Source: a virus. From it: DNA of 59,104 nt. Under the pieces are notes generated by a model, which was given only the letters and a program-made list of their open reading frames with translations, was not told the DNA's origin and searched no databases. The stretch's first letter is position 1, and each line of letters starts with the position of its first letter. The position numbers and the translations under genes are program-made. Of this stretch, positions 17,272 to 26,360 are shown piece by piece. Where the stretch lies: positions 1 to 59,104 of IMG/VR virus record IMGVR_UViG_3300036820_000020; one strand, written 5' to 3'.

Positions 17272-17637
17272 TTACGCCCCCGCCACCTCTACGTTGAAAG
17301 TACTGGCGGACGCTACAAACACTTCTAGGTCTCCAACGGATGAATGAGCGCCAGTGACAGACGACCGATACGTTCTCGACTGGCCGGTCTGAAGCTGGTA
17401 GCCGTAGTTCGATGACGACAGCGGGCCGGCCAGGTTTTGACGGCCTATATAAAGCACTTCAGCGCCGCCGTTGTAAAGTGTGAGTTCATAAGCGGCGCCT
17501 GGACAGTTCGGATCGAGCTGCGTCTGGATAAGAGACAGCAACTGCTGAGGAGCGGCGGACTGGCCGCTCGAAATCGTAATCGTGCCGGCTACATAGCCAG
17601 TTGGTAATAGCGGGGTCCCGGTTGCGTATGCGCCCAT
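17272..17637 (-). CDS. Small beta-rich virion protein
   Basis: 121 aa, Gly/Ser/Thr-rich with alternating beta pattern (AYELTLYNGGAEVLYIGRQ, SRTYRSSVTGAHSS). Short proteins of this kind serve as head decoration or tail-fibre accessory proteins. It is loosely similar in style and size to the protein at 37895. Four GAAAGGAAAC-type repeats upstream each provide a ribosome-binding core. Confidence 0.6.
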   Translation of the reverse strand: MGAYATGTPLLPTGYVAGTITISSGQSAAPQQLLSLIQTQLDPNCPGAAYELTLYNGGAEVLYIGRQNLAGPLSSSNYGYQLQTGQSRTYRSSVTGAHSSVGDLEVFVASASTFNVEVAGA

Positions 17638-17681
17638 TCAAAAATCCTTTCCTTTCAGTTTCCTTTCGGTTTCCTTTCATT

Positions 17682-18665
17682 TTACTGCATTCCATATAAT
17701 GTGAACTGGCTGCCGGCTACGAAATCGGCGCCGCTGACCAGTCCGATTAGCATCGAAGTGATCGCGTTCGTCGATCCGAAGTAATCCCAGTACCAATTGT
17801 AAGTAAGGATGCTGTTGACACCGCCCGCTCCGCTCGATCCGGTGGCTGTTTTTATCCAAGTGGAACCAGAGTAATCCGCAAATACAAAGGAATTGATACC
17901 AATAAATCCGCTAGACGCATGAGCATTAGTGGCCAGTCCAAACCCTGGCTTGGCCACGCCAGTTGTATAGCCGCCACTGGTCGAACCGGAACTGGATCGG
18001 GTATACACCTGGTCGTATACGGTTCCGGTGTCGCCGTTGACCTGAATCCAGGCGTAATCGATATAAAGACTGCCGATATCGCTAGTAGAGGCGCTCCGCA
18101 GATTCATTGTCAAAAGGAGATTCGTATAGCTTTGCGAGATAGAAGAGAAAGCGACGGTCGCGGCGTTGCTTCCAAGAGTGGTCTGGTCTAATTGGACCAA
18201 CGCGCCGCCGCCGGACGGACCGCCTGTCACAACGATAGTACCGGCTGTGGTAATAGGTGAGCCAGTGACGGTGAAACCAGCGGGCATTGTTAAAGCGACG
18301 GAGGTAACAGTTCCGCTGCCGCCACCGCCGCCGCTGGCCTTCGCCCATTTGTTAAAAGCGTAGCAGTACCAGAAATCGCCGGACGGATCGACCGCGACCT
18401 GGCCGGGTTTGCCTGGACTGGTCAGAAGAGCCGGCGTGGGGACTAATTGGACGGCATTTGCGGAGAGAGATTGCAGGAGATTGGCTTGCTGCCGCCCAAA
18501 GGAATTAGAAGCAGAGCCGGTCTGTCCCGCGGCGGTCTGTCCCGCCTGCCCTGCCTCTAATACCGACAGTCTTCCCTCGTCCTGCTGCGCCCACTGAGTC
18601 AGAGTGGAGAGCTGCCGGTTCACTTCGATCGGAATGCGCGTGTTGACCGGGAGCTTTCGAGCCAT
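17682..18665 (-). CDS. Tail fibre protein candidate
   Basis: 327 aa. The N-terminus (RIPIEVNRQLSTLTQWAQQDEGRLSVLE) is a short coiled coil that could trimerise. The middle has GTVTSVALTMPAGFTVTGSPITTAGT, a motif common in phage tail-fibre repeats. The C-terminal 150 residues are Ser/Thr/Gly/aromatic-rich beta sequence like a receptor-binding tip. It overlaps no neighbour but is only 6 bases from the large adhesin-like gene upstream. Confidence 0.7.
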   Translation of the reverse strand: MARKLPVNTRIPIEVNRQLSTLTQWAQQDEGRLSVLEAGQAGQTAAGQTGSASNSFGRQQANLLQSLSANAVQLVPTPALLTSPGKPGQVAVDPSGDFWYCYAFNKWAKASGGGGGSGTVTSVALTMPAGFTVTGSPITTAGTIVVTGGPSGGGALVQLDQTTLGSNAATVAFSSISQSYTNLLLTMNLRSASTSDIGSLYIDYAWIQVNGDTGTVYDQVYTRSSSGSTSGGYTTGVAKPGFGLATNAHASSGFIGINSFVFADYSGSTWIKTATGSSGAGGVNSILTYNWYWDYFGSTNAITSMLIGLVSGADFVAGSQFTLYGMQ

Positions 18666-18671
18666 TAGAAA

Positions 18672-21113
18672 TCAGATCCTTGCCGCTACCTGGCTTTGGT
18701 CACCAATCAATCTTGCGATCTGCCAGGGACCGCTTGACCCCCACTGCTTCACTCTTACCTCTATGTCTTCCACGTAGACTTGCAGATCTGGATTTCCTAC
18801 GGCTGACAGCGTAGCCAGTTTGCCTTTCAACGGATTCACAGGGAAGTACAGTTTATTCTCAACACCCGCGGCTGTGGCGGGCAAGTCGAAACTGAAAGTC
18901 TCGCCGGTGTCCATCAGGATCGTGAAAGTCCCCGCGCCCGCGTAGGCAAATATAGCGTCTCTAATATGAAAGAACCCTTGTATTCCGAAGCTTGTAGGCC
19001 TGGCTACCCAATACTGAACGTTCTCGGGAACCGGCGTGAAAACCCAGTCGCCGTCATCCCAAAGCACCCAGTCCGCGGGGGCGATATCGACCGGTACCAT
19101 TCTGACATAATGGGCCAGGAAAGGCGGCCAGGAATACGGCTTAATCTGTTCGCCGGGGTGAGTGACAATGATCGACGGCCCTGTCTGGCCGCCGTCGTAT
19201 TGAATCAAGATGTTTCTAGATCCTTGAAAAGTATTGGCGTGAATCCGCCGCCCCTGCATCCACTTCAGGCCTTTGTAACCGCAGTCGGTATAATCGGTGA
19301 CTCGGGCTAATGTTACTTCGCGCTTGGGAAGATAGCTTGGAGCCCATTCATACAAAATGACATTGCCGAACCCCACGACTACAATTTGACAAGGGACTTG
19401 CGCGGTGTCTGAGATAGAGTCGGTCACTTCTACTGTATAAGTGAAAGTTCCTGTAGTGGCCGGTGTGCCGGTAATAGCCCCGGTGGAAGGGTTCAGGAAA
19501 AGGCCGGTTGGAAGAGATCCCGCGGAAATCGAGAAAGTATACGGCTCGACGCCTCCCGCCGCCATCACCGCTGAATTGTAAGCCTGTCCTATGACTCCAC
19601 CGGGCGGATTGCCGCAGTTGATCGTCAGGGTCTCTACCGTGGATATAGTAATCGAGCAATCTACCGTCGCGGTGTCCGACATCGAGTCAGTTACTTCGAC
19701 GGTGAAATCGTAGGTATCGGCGGTAGTAGGCGTGCCGCTGGCGATACCTGTCGAATCGTCTAATGTCACACCAGTCGGAAGAGATCCCGCGGAAATCGAG
19801 AAAGTATAAGGCGAGACACCGGCTAACGCCAGGAAGGTATGAGTGTAAAATATTCCGACGTAACCTCCCGGCGGATTATTACAAGATACCGATAAATCCG
19901 ATACGAAGCTTTCATCACCTATAACATAGAAAGGATATGTCTCTGTTTGGAGTAAATTATTGCATTCGATTCTGACTCTCGAATATTCGCTGACCGCGCC
20001 AATCGACTGGTATGGATAGTTCGCGGAAGTATTCAGAATCCGGAGTTCGTCTATCGTCCCTTCAAACCACGTGCTGGCCTGGGGAATATTTGGATAGAAG
20101 TTATTCAGGACAGTATAGCTGTTGCTGGCGATAACAAAGTCGTCGATGGACGGTCCGGCATAATTCGGACCTAAGCCTGTCGTCTCTGGCCCCCACGGCA
20201 CGCCGTTCTGCTGCATGCCTTCGCCCACGATCAGACTACGGGTAGGGTCGAATAACATGAAATAGGCGCTTACGCCATTGTTTAACATGTTGAATGAGCT
20301 GCCATAGCTCGTCCCCGCGCCGCTCAAGCCTGGATACGCGATTCCGCTGCCGTTTCCGTTGCCGTTCGCCCATTGATAAAAACAGAAGCCGCCGTCGCCG
20401 TCGCTGCCTTCGTTGCCAAAAATCAGACGGTTGTCGGTGAGGTTGTTGTCGGTATTGCTACCAACAGAGACTATGGCGATTGCCACATAGCCCGCGGACC
20501 CGTCGATGTCCTGGAAGCTCGCGCCATTGCCGAAGTTTACAGTCTGGCTAAACTGGACGGCGAGCGCGCCGCCGACACCGGAGCCTGTCGTGTTGCTGGT
20601 ATTGTCGGATAGCAGTCCGGTTGTATTCGTGCAACCATCGTTACTACCGTCGTTTCCATTGACAGTGGAATCGGTAAGATCAACCGCCGTGCCGTCGCCA
20701 AAATGATAGACGGCTGCGTAATCAGAACTCCAGGTTCCGGCTGTATTACTCAGATCCGGCGCGCCGGATTCCCCGTACCAGATATAACAGACGGTATCCT
20801 GGCTGTCGTCGGAATCGGTCACGTATAGAATCGGAAGGTTTACGAAGAATTCGACCGCGCCGGTCGTTGGAACGTAAGTGACTCTTTCAAATGGCAGAAT
20901 ATTAGATCCGGCCATGTCGGAAGTGAACCAGATATCGACGCCGGTATCGGAAGTGACGAGTCCGCCGTTGGCTACGGTAGCCAGGTAAGCGTAGACGCCC
21001 ACGAACCGCATCGGGAAATTGGGAATGTTCACAGACCCGTACACAACCGAACGGGCACCCCCAAAGTATCCGATGAGACTACGTTCTACAGTGACGGATC
21101 GTGTATAAGGCAT
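18672..21113 (-). CDS. Adhesin-like tail protein: DUF2341, LamG-like and two putative-Ig (He_PIG) domains
   Basis: 813 aa. Residues about 50-150 (VDIWFTSDMAGSNILPFE ... VCYIWYGES ... YAAVYHFGDG) fit DUF2341, followed by a concanavalin/LamG-like region to about 370. Two He_PIG-type repeats follow, each with YTFSISAGSLPTG ... G..SGTP/ITGTP ... FTVEVTDS. A C-terminal domain ends in a beta-rich module. Such domain strings are used for carbohydrate binding, so this is probably a host-recognition appendage. Parts of the two He_PIG repeats are nearly identical at DNA level. Confidence 0.78.
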   Translation of the reverse strand: MPYTRSVTVERSLIGYFGGARSVVYGSVNIPNFPMRFVGVYAYLATVANGGLVTSDTGVDIWFTSDMAGSNILPFERVTYVPTTGAVEFFVNLPILYVTDSDDSQDTVCYIWYGESGAPDLSNTAGTWSSDYAAVYHFGDGTAVDLTDSTVNGNDGSNDGCTNTTGLLSDNTSNTTGSGVGGALAVQFSQTVNFGNGASFQDIDGSAGYVAIAIVSVGSNTDNNLTDNRLIFGNEGSDGDGGFCFYQWANGNGNGSGIAYPGLSGAGTSYGSSFNMLNNGVSAYFMLFDPTRSLIVGEGMQQNGVPWGPETTGLGPNYAGPSIDDFVIASNSYTVLNNFYPNIPQASTWFEGTIDELRILNTSANYPYQSIGAVSEYSRVRIECNNLLQTETYPFYVIGDESFVSDLSVSCNNPPGGYVGIFYTHTFLALAGVSPYTFSISAGSLPTGVTLDDSTGIASGTPTTADTYDFTVEVTDSMSDTATVDCSITISTVETLTINCGNPPGGVIGQAYNSAVMAAGGVEPYTFSISAGSLPTGLFLNPSTGAITGTPATTGTFTYTVEVTDSISDTAQVPCQIVVVGFGNVILYEWAPSYLPKREVTLARVTDYTDCGYKGLKWMQGRRIHANTFQGSRNILIQYDGGQTGPSIIVTHPGEQIKPYSWPPFLAHYVRMVPVDIAPADWVLWDDGDWVFTPVPENVQYWVARPTSFGIQGFFHIRDAIFAYAGAGTFTILMDTGETFSFDLPATAAGVENKLYFPVNPLKGKLATLSAVGNPDLQVYVEDIEVRVKQWGSSGPWQIARLIGDQSQVAARI

Positions 21114-21173
21114 ACAAAAAAAACAGTTTAACTAGGCTAGTTTAACTAATTTAACTAGACTAGTTTAACTAGT
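21114..21173. repeat. AT-rich tandem repeats of CTAGTTTAA type
   Basis: Four to five imperfect copies of a 9-10-bp unit fill the spacer upstream of the adhesin-like gene. The coding strand reads TTAAACTAG repeatedly, without a clear ribosome-binding site. Confidence 0.7.
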
Positions 21174-24100
21174 TTAACTGGATGGTACGGAAGTCCAGGA
21201 GATCACAAGTCCGATATTCCGCTGCCAGGAGGTATCGGCACCGTTTCCACTCGATACAATCGGTACGATCCATTGGCCGCGAGGGACCTGTGGACCGAGA
21301 GTATACGGAGATCCTACCGGCGAAGTCTGAAGGTTCTTGTAGTACGGCTGGACATTCACCGTCCCTTCAAAGTCCAGCATGACATCACCGTACTGTTTTA
21401 ACATCCGCGAGTCTTCCTGGTCGTCGGCGGGCGTAGCCACCAGACAAACGATTCCGCTCACGTCATCGCCGGTGTTGTTAGAGACGTAGTAGAGACCGCC
21501 GTTGTCGCAGCCGAGAAGAGTCAATGGATTCTCGACTCCCTCCTCTTGATATCGAATAGTCACTTGGGGGTTGTAGTAATAAGGCACCCAGGCTTTCGTC
21601 TTCATGTCATAACAGAAAGTGTGATAGGTGCTGGTCGTATCGACGTAATCGAAAAACAACTGATTGTTGACGAATTCCAGTTTCAGATACGCGGATAAAT
21701 TGAAATCGGGAGGATAAAACATCGAGGCCGTCACCGGTTCCAGATAGGAAATGTCCAACGGCTGCCCCGGCTCGCCTTCGTGAGGAAAGAGAGAGTAGAG
21801 ATCGTCGGTTAGGCGTTCAGATTGTCCGGCTGGATTGTAAGCGTAGATACCGCCGTCGGTTGAAACTAAGAAGATGTATGGCGCTTTGACTGTGAATGCC
21901 CAGGACCCGGCCAGGCCATAGGTCAAAGAGAGCTTATAAGAGGCGAACGGATTTGTTCCTCCCTTCGCCGGCTCGATACGATAGACGCCGAGAGTAGTAA
22001 AGGCGTAATCGGCTCCTTCATAATGACCACCGCCTAGCAACGGTTCTGATGGGTTTGTGACCTCGATATACCCGGCGTCAGAAGCCGAGTCAGGATTGCC
22101 TGGTTGGGTGAAATAGAGAAAGCCTGGGTTATAAGGATCGCCACAAGCCATAATGACATCATTGCCTTTGGACTCCCAGGCGAAAGCAAGCGGTTGTCCC
22201 GCGATAGTGGCTTCCGGAATTGAGAAATCGACGCCGCTATAGACGCCGATATTTTGAGCTGTATCGAGTACGGTTGTTGAGCCGGGCGGAGCGTAAAGGC
22301 TGTACGTCTGCTCGTTGATAATGATCTCCACTCCGCGTATCCAGGACTGATTGAAAGTATCTCCGGACACCCAGGTGACTCTGGTTCCTACTACGTCGCA
22401 AGTTCCTAGCCTCGGTTTATCAGTGACCGGGAAAGGGACATACTGCTGCAAGTCTAACGCCTGAGAGCCCTGGGCGAAACCAGTTGTCACGGAGTCAGCG
22501 TATACCGACGTGGCGTTAGCGACGGTCAGGATTTGTTTCCATTTCGGGATTGGGCCGCCGAATCTCTCGATATCGATCAGGTCCACTTGCGAATCCGGAC
22601 TCGCTGTAATCGATACCTGTAACTGCTGTCGGCGCGGCAGTTCTCCATTCCTGGTCTCTGGCGATACATCCGATCTCGCCCCCGTGGCCGAACTGCGGTA
22701 GCGGTACCTGTATTGAATCGGTATGCCTTCGTTGCCGTATGAGTTAAAATTAGCGTCCGGACCGAACCCGCCGCCCACCCACCAGCTTCCCCATTCGACA
22801 TTGGCGTCACCGGTAATAATGAATTGAATACCGATAGCTTTCACTTGAGACAGGTTGACGCTCGCGTCAGTACCGACGCGGACCAGATCTGAGAATTTGA
22901 ATGTCGCTTCGAACCATGTGCCGACACCAGATGGTAACTGTGAACTTCCCTGGGGAGTTCCACCGGTTGGATTGGCGATAGGGGCGACCGGGTAAGGAGA
23001 TTGTCCGACTGTCTGTTGTTCCGCCTGCGCCTCGAACGAATCGGCGATATCGGCGGTAATGCCTTGTAAAAGCGTCGGGATCGTAGACCCGGCGCCGGTT
23101 ACAATAGGCGTAAAGTCACCTTGCCTGGATATGTAGTAATAATAATTCTGAGTGAAGTCGTTCTCGCTCGCGTCCACGTCCAGGAGGAAATGGACTTCCA
23201 CGATATTGCCGGGCGTATCCGTCCAGAAAGATATATGCATGTAATCTTCAGAGATCAGAGATACGCCGGTTGTACCGGAGGCCGTCAGAGTCAAATCTGT
23301 TGACAGGCTGCCGAGAGAGACGAGACCGACACCGGACGAATAGGTAAGCGCGGACGTGTTAACTGATCCCGCGACCGCCGCGCCGCCTGTATGATTCGAT
23401 GTGAAATACGCTCTGAACCCAGGCAGGAACGTAATAGTATCGCTCGCGGATATCGTGGACGCGCTCGAACATCTAAAAGAATACGTGCCGTCCGGACCCA
23501 CAGTAACAGAGAGAACTCTGACGTACTGCGTTCCAATGTAAAGCATCTGGTTTCGGATGAGTCCCTGCTGCGGCTGGGTGACGGCGACAGTACAAAGTCC
23601 GGTAGAACCGGAATCATAGACAACCGCGGAGGCGGCCGTGCCGGCGGTTACCTGGTAGACCTGTTCGACCGTGGTCTTTTCGGTGCCTACTTCAATTCTC
23701 ATACCCAGGCCAAGCCAGCCATACCCGACAGACGAGCCTTGCAAGGCTACACAACACCAGCCGGTAGTCCCAGTGTCATAAACGGTCGCCAGCGTCGTGA
23801 TTCCCGAGGGAACACGGTCAGCCGTTGATGGCGCCCCGGCATCGCCAGCCGAAGACCATGACCCTGACGCATTTGAGTCCTGGAGGATCGTATAGCCAGG
23901 TTCGCTGAGAGCTGTTGTAGGCGCTACACCAGGTACCGCGATTCCGATATTGGCGTGAGTGATAGACGCGCCTGATACATCCGCTTTGTATTTCTGAGTT
24001 TTGTTGGAATCAAAGAGGTACAGCCAAGGCTCTGGAGACTGCGGAGGACGGTAGGGAACCATTGAAAGAGGGTTGCCGGAATAATTGGAATCGATCTGGT

Positions 24101-24407
24101 TGAAAGAAGTCTGGCCGGCGTACAGATAGCCTTGGGAGCCGAGGAACCGGCAGTAGGAATTGACGGCTCCTGGTACGTTGTCGTTCAAGCGGATAATCGA
24201 ATGAAATGGCTGGCCCGCGTTTATGTTTGACTGGATCAGATCCATTCCCGGACGGACTTGCAGGGTCGCGTCCTGAATGTTCGGAGAGACGTTGAGAAGG
24301 AAAGGCGCGCGGTTCGGCGGCTGTAGATCGGGTGGATGATGAAAGTCCACGCCGTGATAGGCGAACTTGCCTTTCTTCGGAGATCGTTGGAATTCAGCGT
24401 TTGCCAC
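21174..24407 (-). CDS. Large tail protein, candidate tail nozzle (gp12/gp10-like)
   Basis: 1077 aa from a GTG whose G overlaps the preceding TAG. It opens with FAYHGVDFHHPPDLQPPNRAPF and has internal beta segments typical of large podovirus tail proteins, for example VTWVSGDTFNQSWIRG and a stretch with FLVSTDGGIYAYNPAGQSE reminiscent of beta-propeller blades. It follows an adaptor-like gene in operon order. The whole protein is beta-rich without coiled coil. Assignment as nozzle or tube is by size, composition and position. Confidence 0.62.
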   Translation of the reverse strand: MANAEFQRSPKKGKFAYHGVDFHHPPDLQPPNRAPFLLNVSPNIQDATLQVRPGMDLIQSNINAGQPFHSIIRLNDNVPGAVNSYCRFLGSQGYLYAGQTSFNQIDSNYSGNPLSMVPYRPPQSPEPWLYLFDSNKTQKYKADVSGASITHANIGIAVPGVAPTTALSEPGYTILQDSNASGSWSSAGDAGAPSTADRVPSGITTLATVYDTGTTGWCCVALQGSSVGYGWLGLGMRIEVGTEKTTVEQVYQVTAGTAASAVVYDSGSTGLCTVAVTQPQQGLIRNQMLYIGTQYVRVLSVTVGPDGTYSFRCSSASTISASDTITFLPGFRAYFTSNHTGGAAVAGSVNTSALTYSSGVGLVSLGSLSTDLTLTASGTTGVSLISEDYMHISFWTDTPGNIVEVHFLLDVDASENDFTQNYYYYISRQGDFTPIVTGAGSTIPTLLQGITADIADSFEAQAEQQTVGQSPYPVAPIANPTGGTPQGSSQLPSGVGTWFEATFKFSDLVRVGTDASVNLSQVKAIGIQFIITGDANVEWGSWWVGGGFGPDANFNSYGNEGIPIQYRYRYRSSATGARSDVSPETRNGELPRRQQLQVSITASPDSQVDLIDIERFGGPIPKWKQILTVANATSVYADSVTTGFAQGSQALDLQQYVPFPVTDKPRLGTCDVVGTRVTWVSGDTFNQSWIRGVEIIINEQTYSLYAPPGSTTVLDTAQNIGVYSGVDFSIPEATIAGQPLAFAWESKGNDVIMACGDPYNPGFLYFTQPGNPDSASDAGYIEVTNPSEPLLGGGHYEGADYAFTTLGVYRIEPAKGGTNPFASYKLSLTYGLAGSWAFTVKAPYIFLVSTDGGIYAYNPAGQSERLTDDLYSLFPHEGEPGQPLDISYLEPVTASMFYPPDFNLSAYLKLEFVNNQLFFDYVDTTSTYHTFCYDMKTKAWVPYYYNPQVTIRYQEEGVENPLTLLGCDNGGLYYVSNNTGDDVSGIVCLVATPADDQEDSRMLKQYGDVMLDFEGTVNVQPYYKNLQTSPVGSPYTLGPQVPRGQWIVPIVSSGNGADTSWQRNIGLVISWTSVPSS
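23916..23928. promoter_or_regulatory. Dispersed palindrome TGTAG-GCG-CTACA (site 3)
   Basis: Inside the large tail gene near its 5' end, encoding V-A-P-T on the minus strand. Confidence 0.6.
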
Positions 24408-25765
24408 TACTGTCTTACCCGTCCTGTCTTCTCATCGCTTGTAAACATCCGCGGCACATCCGCTTCACTCTTACCTTGAAACATCTGCATCTGGCCGCGA
24501 TAGAATGACACCGCGTCCAGTCTCCCGTTCTGGCTCCTGGCCGATGACACCAGGTTCTCAAACATCGGCACGGTCGATTCGAACTCCGCTCCTCCCATTT
24601 TGAAACTGGCGGCATGCTGGCTATAGTCTAGTATCGGATCGATCTGGTCCCGGCTCACCTGGAGATACGGGCTGTTCGCGGGCGTAGACGCGCTTACACT
24701 TGTCCAGAGCTGGATATTGTAAGGACCGTTGTTGTCGGGCGTCTGGCCTATGCAGGCCAGGTTCCTCCCGCACATCCCGATGAATCCTGGAGCGCCTGTA
24801 GTCTGCTGCCAATCCGGTTGATAGGAGTCCAAGTCATCGACAGAGCCGATTCCACACGTTACTCCATTGATCGCGGCAGTCAGAACGGACGGATAGAACT
24901 TCGCTATTTGAACGAACTCCTGATACCGCTGTTCGGCGTACTTCGCTCTTCCTAAATCCCTTGCCTGTCCGTCCGCGTTCAACAGATCGGCTATGACCCC
25001 CCATTTCAAAGCTGGCGAGAGATCGTCGGGAATCCCTAAGACCACCGGGGCCGTTATATTCAGGTGGACTGACGGACCAGCGTTTACTACCAGCAGATCG
25101 GCAGCACCGGCCAGGGACGGCGGCGGGATAATTCTGAGCGACGATACGGCATCGGCAAAAAGACTGTAGTTGGACGGGATAGGCTGCGCGGCGGCTCCTG
25201 GCGCGTACGCTTGTTCCGCCCATTCGTCAGCTCGGCCGAGAGCGTATTCGGTAGCTGGCGGCCCAGCCGCGGATACCCAGGCGGCACGTCTCACATCCAT
25301 GACAGAACCAGGGAGGGAGATCGTCTCGGTAGGAACAGTATCCGCTATCGTCATCTGAGTGACCGCGCATCCGGTCTCACCGATGAAACGGTTCAGACGG
25401 TTTTGTAGCGCGGCCCGGACCTGCTCGATAAAGAACTGGCCGGTACCTGTCCAGGATGACAATGGGTAGACGAGGGGAGGTTCGAGGAGCGCGGCCAAAA
25501 CGTTATTAACTATTTCGATATCTGTCGCGGTATAAGCGAGGGGGGAGGACGGGAGACCGGTCAGGTCGTAGTAGTTGAGATTTGTGGTGGTGTTAAAAGT
25601 GATCTGCTGCTTGTAAGACCCTGTGGCCGCCTGGAATATCCTGACTGATTCAATAATGCAATTCAGGAGTTCGTCCGGCTGATTCCAGTAGACAAACCCC
25701 GTGTCTTGCAGGCGATTAGACAGAATTGTAACGGCTTGCGCGAACGTAAGGTACGCATAGGCCAT
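24407..25765 (-). CDS. Head-tail adaptor-like virion protein
   Basis: 452 aa. The N-terminus AYLTFAQAVTILSNRLQDTGFVYWNQPDELLNCIIESVRIF is a helical segment typical of phage adaptor/connector proteins that introduce a tail module, and the protein alternates helical and beta parts. A shorter protein with a similar opening logic (LLTFQQLYKELTGEIS) lies at 26361, so the two may be paralogous connectors. The stop overlaps the next GTG start (TAGTG). Confidence 0.6.
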   Translation of the reverse strand: MAYAYLTFAQAVTILSNRLQDTGFVYWNQPDELLNCIIESVRIFQAATGSYKQQITFNTTTNLNYYDLTGLPSSPLAYTATDIEIVNNVLAALLEPPLVYPLSSWTGTGQFFIEQVRAALQNRLNRFIGETGCAVTQMTIADTVPTETISLPGSVMDVRRAAWVSAAGPPATEYALGRADEWAEQAYAPGAAAQPIPSNYSLFADAVSSLRIIPPPSLAGAADLLVVNAGPSVHLNITAPVVLGIPDDLSPALKWGVIADLLNADGQARDLGRAKYAEQRYQEFVQIAKFYPSVLTAAINGVTCGIGSVDDLDSYQPDWQQTTGAPGFIGMCGRNLACIGQTPDNNGPYNIQLWTSVSASTPANSPYLQVSRDQIDPILDYSQHAASFKMGGAEFESTVPMFENLVSSARSQNGRLDAVSFYRGQMQMFQGKSEADVPRMFTSDEKTGRVRQ

Positions 25766-25775
25766 TGCCTTCCCG

Positions 25776-25973
25776 TCAGAACGGCTTAACTACCTTGCCG
25801 CCAGTCTGCGCGCTTCTGACTCTGGCCGCTCCGGTCGCACAGTCTTCACAGATTGTATTCGGATTGATCTTAGGTTTGAGCGTCCCTTTCTTGATCAAAC
25901 CTTGAGACGCTGTTCCCATCGGGGATCGAAGGGTACCGACGCGGCCACCGGGACCGCCTGGAGTGATCTTCAT
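25776..25973 (-). CDS. Small Gly/Lys-rich protein A
   Basis: 65 aa, basic. It shares the pattern GG.GG..RSPM...GQGL..KG..KP.I with the gene immediately upstream (25986), so the two are tandem paralogues. A C-x2-C (ICEDCATGAA) appears only here. Likely a minor virion component; no family recognised. Confidence 0.55.
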   Translation of the reverse strand: MKITPGGPGGRVGTLRSPMGTASQGLIKKGTLKPKINPNTICEDCATGAARVRSAQTGGKVVKPF

Positions 25974-25985
25974 CGTTTTGTCTCC

Positions 25986-26174
25986 TTATACGTTGTCTCT
26001 TGAGTCCTGCGGGGACCTGATATTCGTCGGTCCGCCCGCCGCGCTCTTCCGGCTCGCCCCTTTGATGAGTGGTTTGACTGGCCCTTTAGCAACCAGGCCG
26101 TGTCCGGGACTCGCCATCGGACTGCGGACGCCTCCGATCATACCGGCGCCGCCGGGTTTTGAGATTCGCGGCAT
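25986..26174 (-). CDS. Small Gly/Lys-rich protein B (paralogue of A)
   Basis: 62 aa: RISKPGGAGMIGGVRSPM then GHGLVAKGPVKPLIKG, aligning with the neighbour at 25776 over about 35 residues without gaps. Basic and Gly-rich, probably disordered. Only 12 bases separate the pair. Confidence 0.55.
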   Translation of the reverse strand: MPRISKPGGAGMIGGVRSPMASPGHGLVAKGPVKPLIKGASRKSAAGGPTNIRSPQDSRDNV

Positions 26175-26360
26175 TCAAAAACCTCTTTCAACTTTCCAAA
26201 ATCGCGCGCCGGATATACCAGTGGACGTAGATGGACGTAGATGGACGTGGATGTGCTGGCGGTACCCAGCGCGCAGTCTCCGACACAAGAAACACTAACA
26301 ACAACATCATACATCAAATCGACTAGCGAATCGACTAGCGAATCGATATCAGAATCGATA
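26175..26360. other. Intergenic spacer with short tandem repeats
   Basis: 186 bases with three TGGACGTAGA-type repeats (26222-26252), two CGACTAGCGAAT and two CGATATCAGAAT-type repeats (26318-26364). No convincing gene; the longest frame is low complexity and overlaps both neighbours. Confidence 0.6.
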
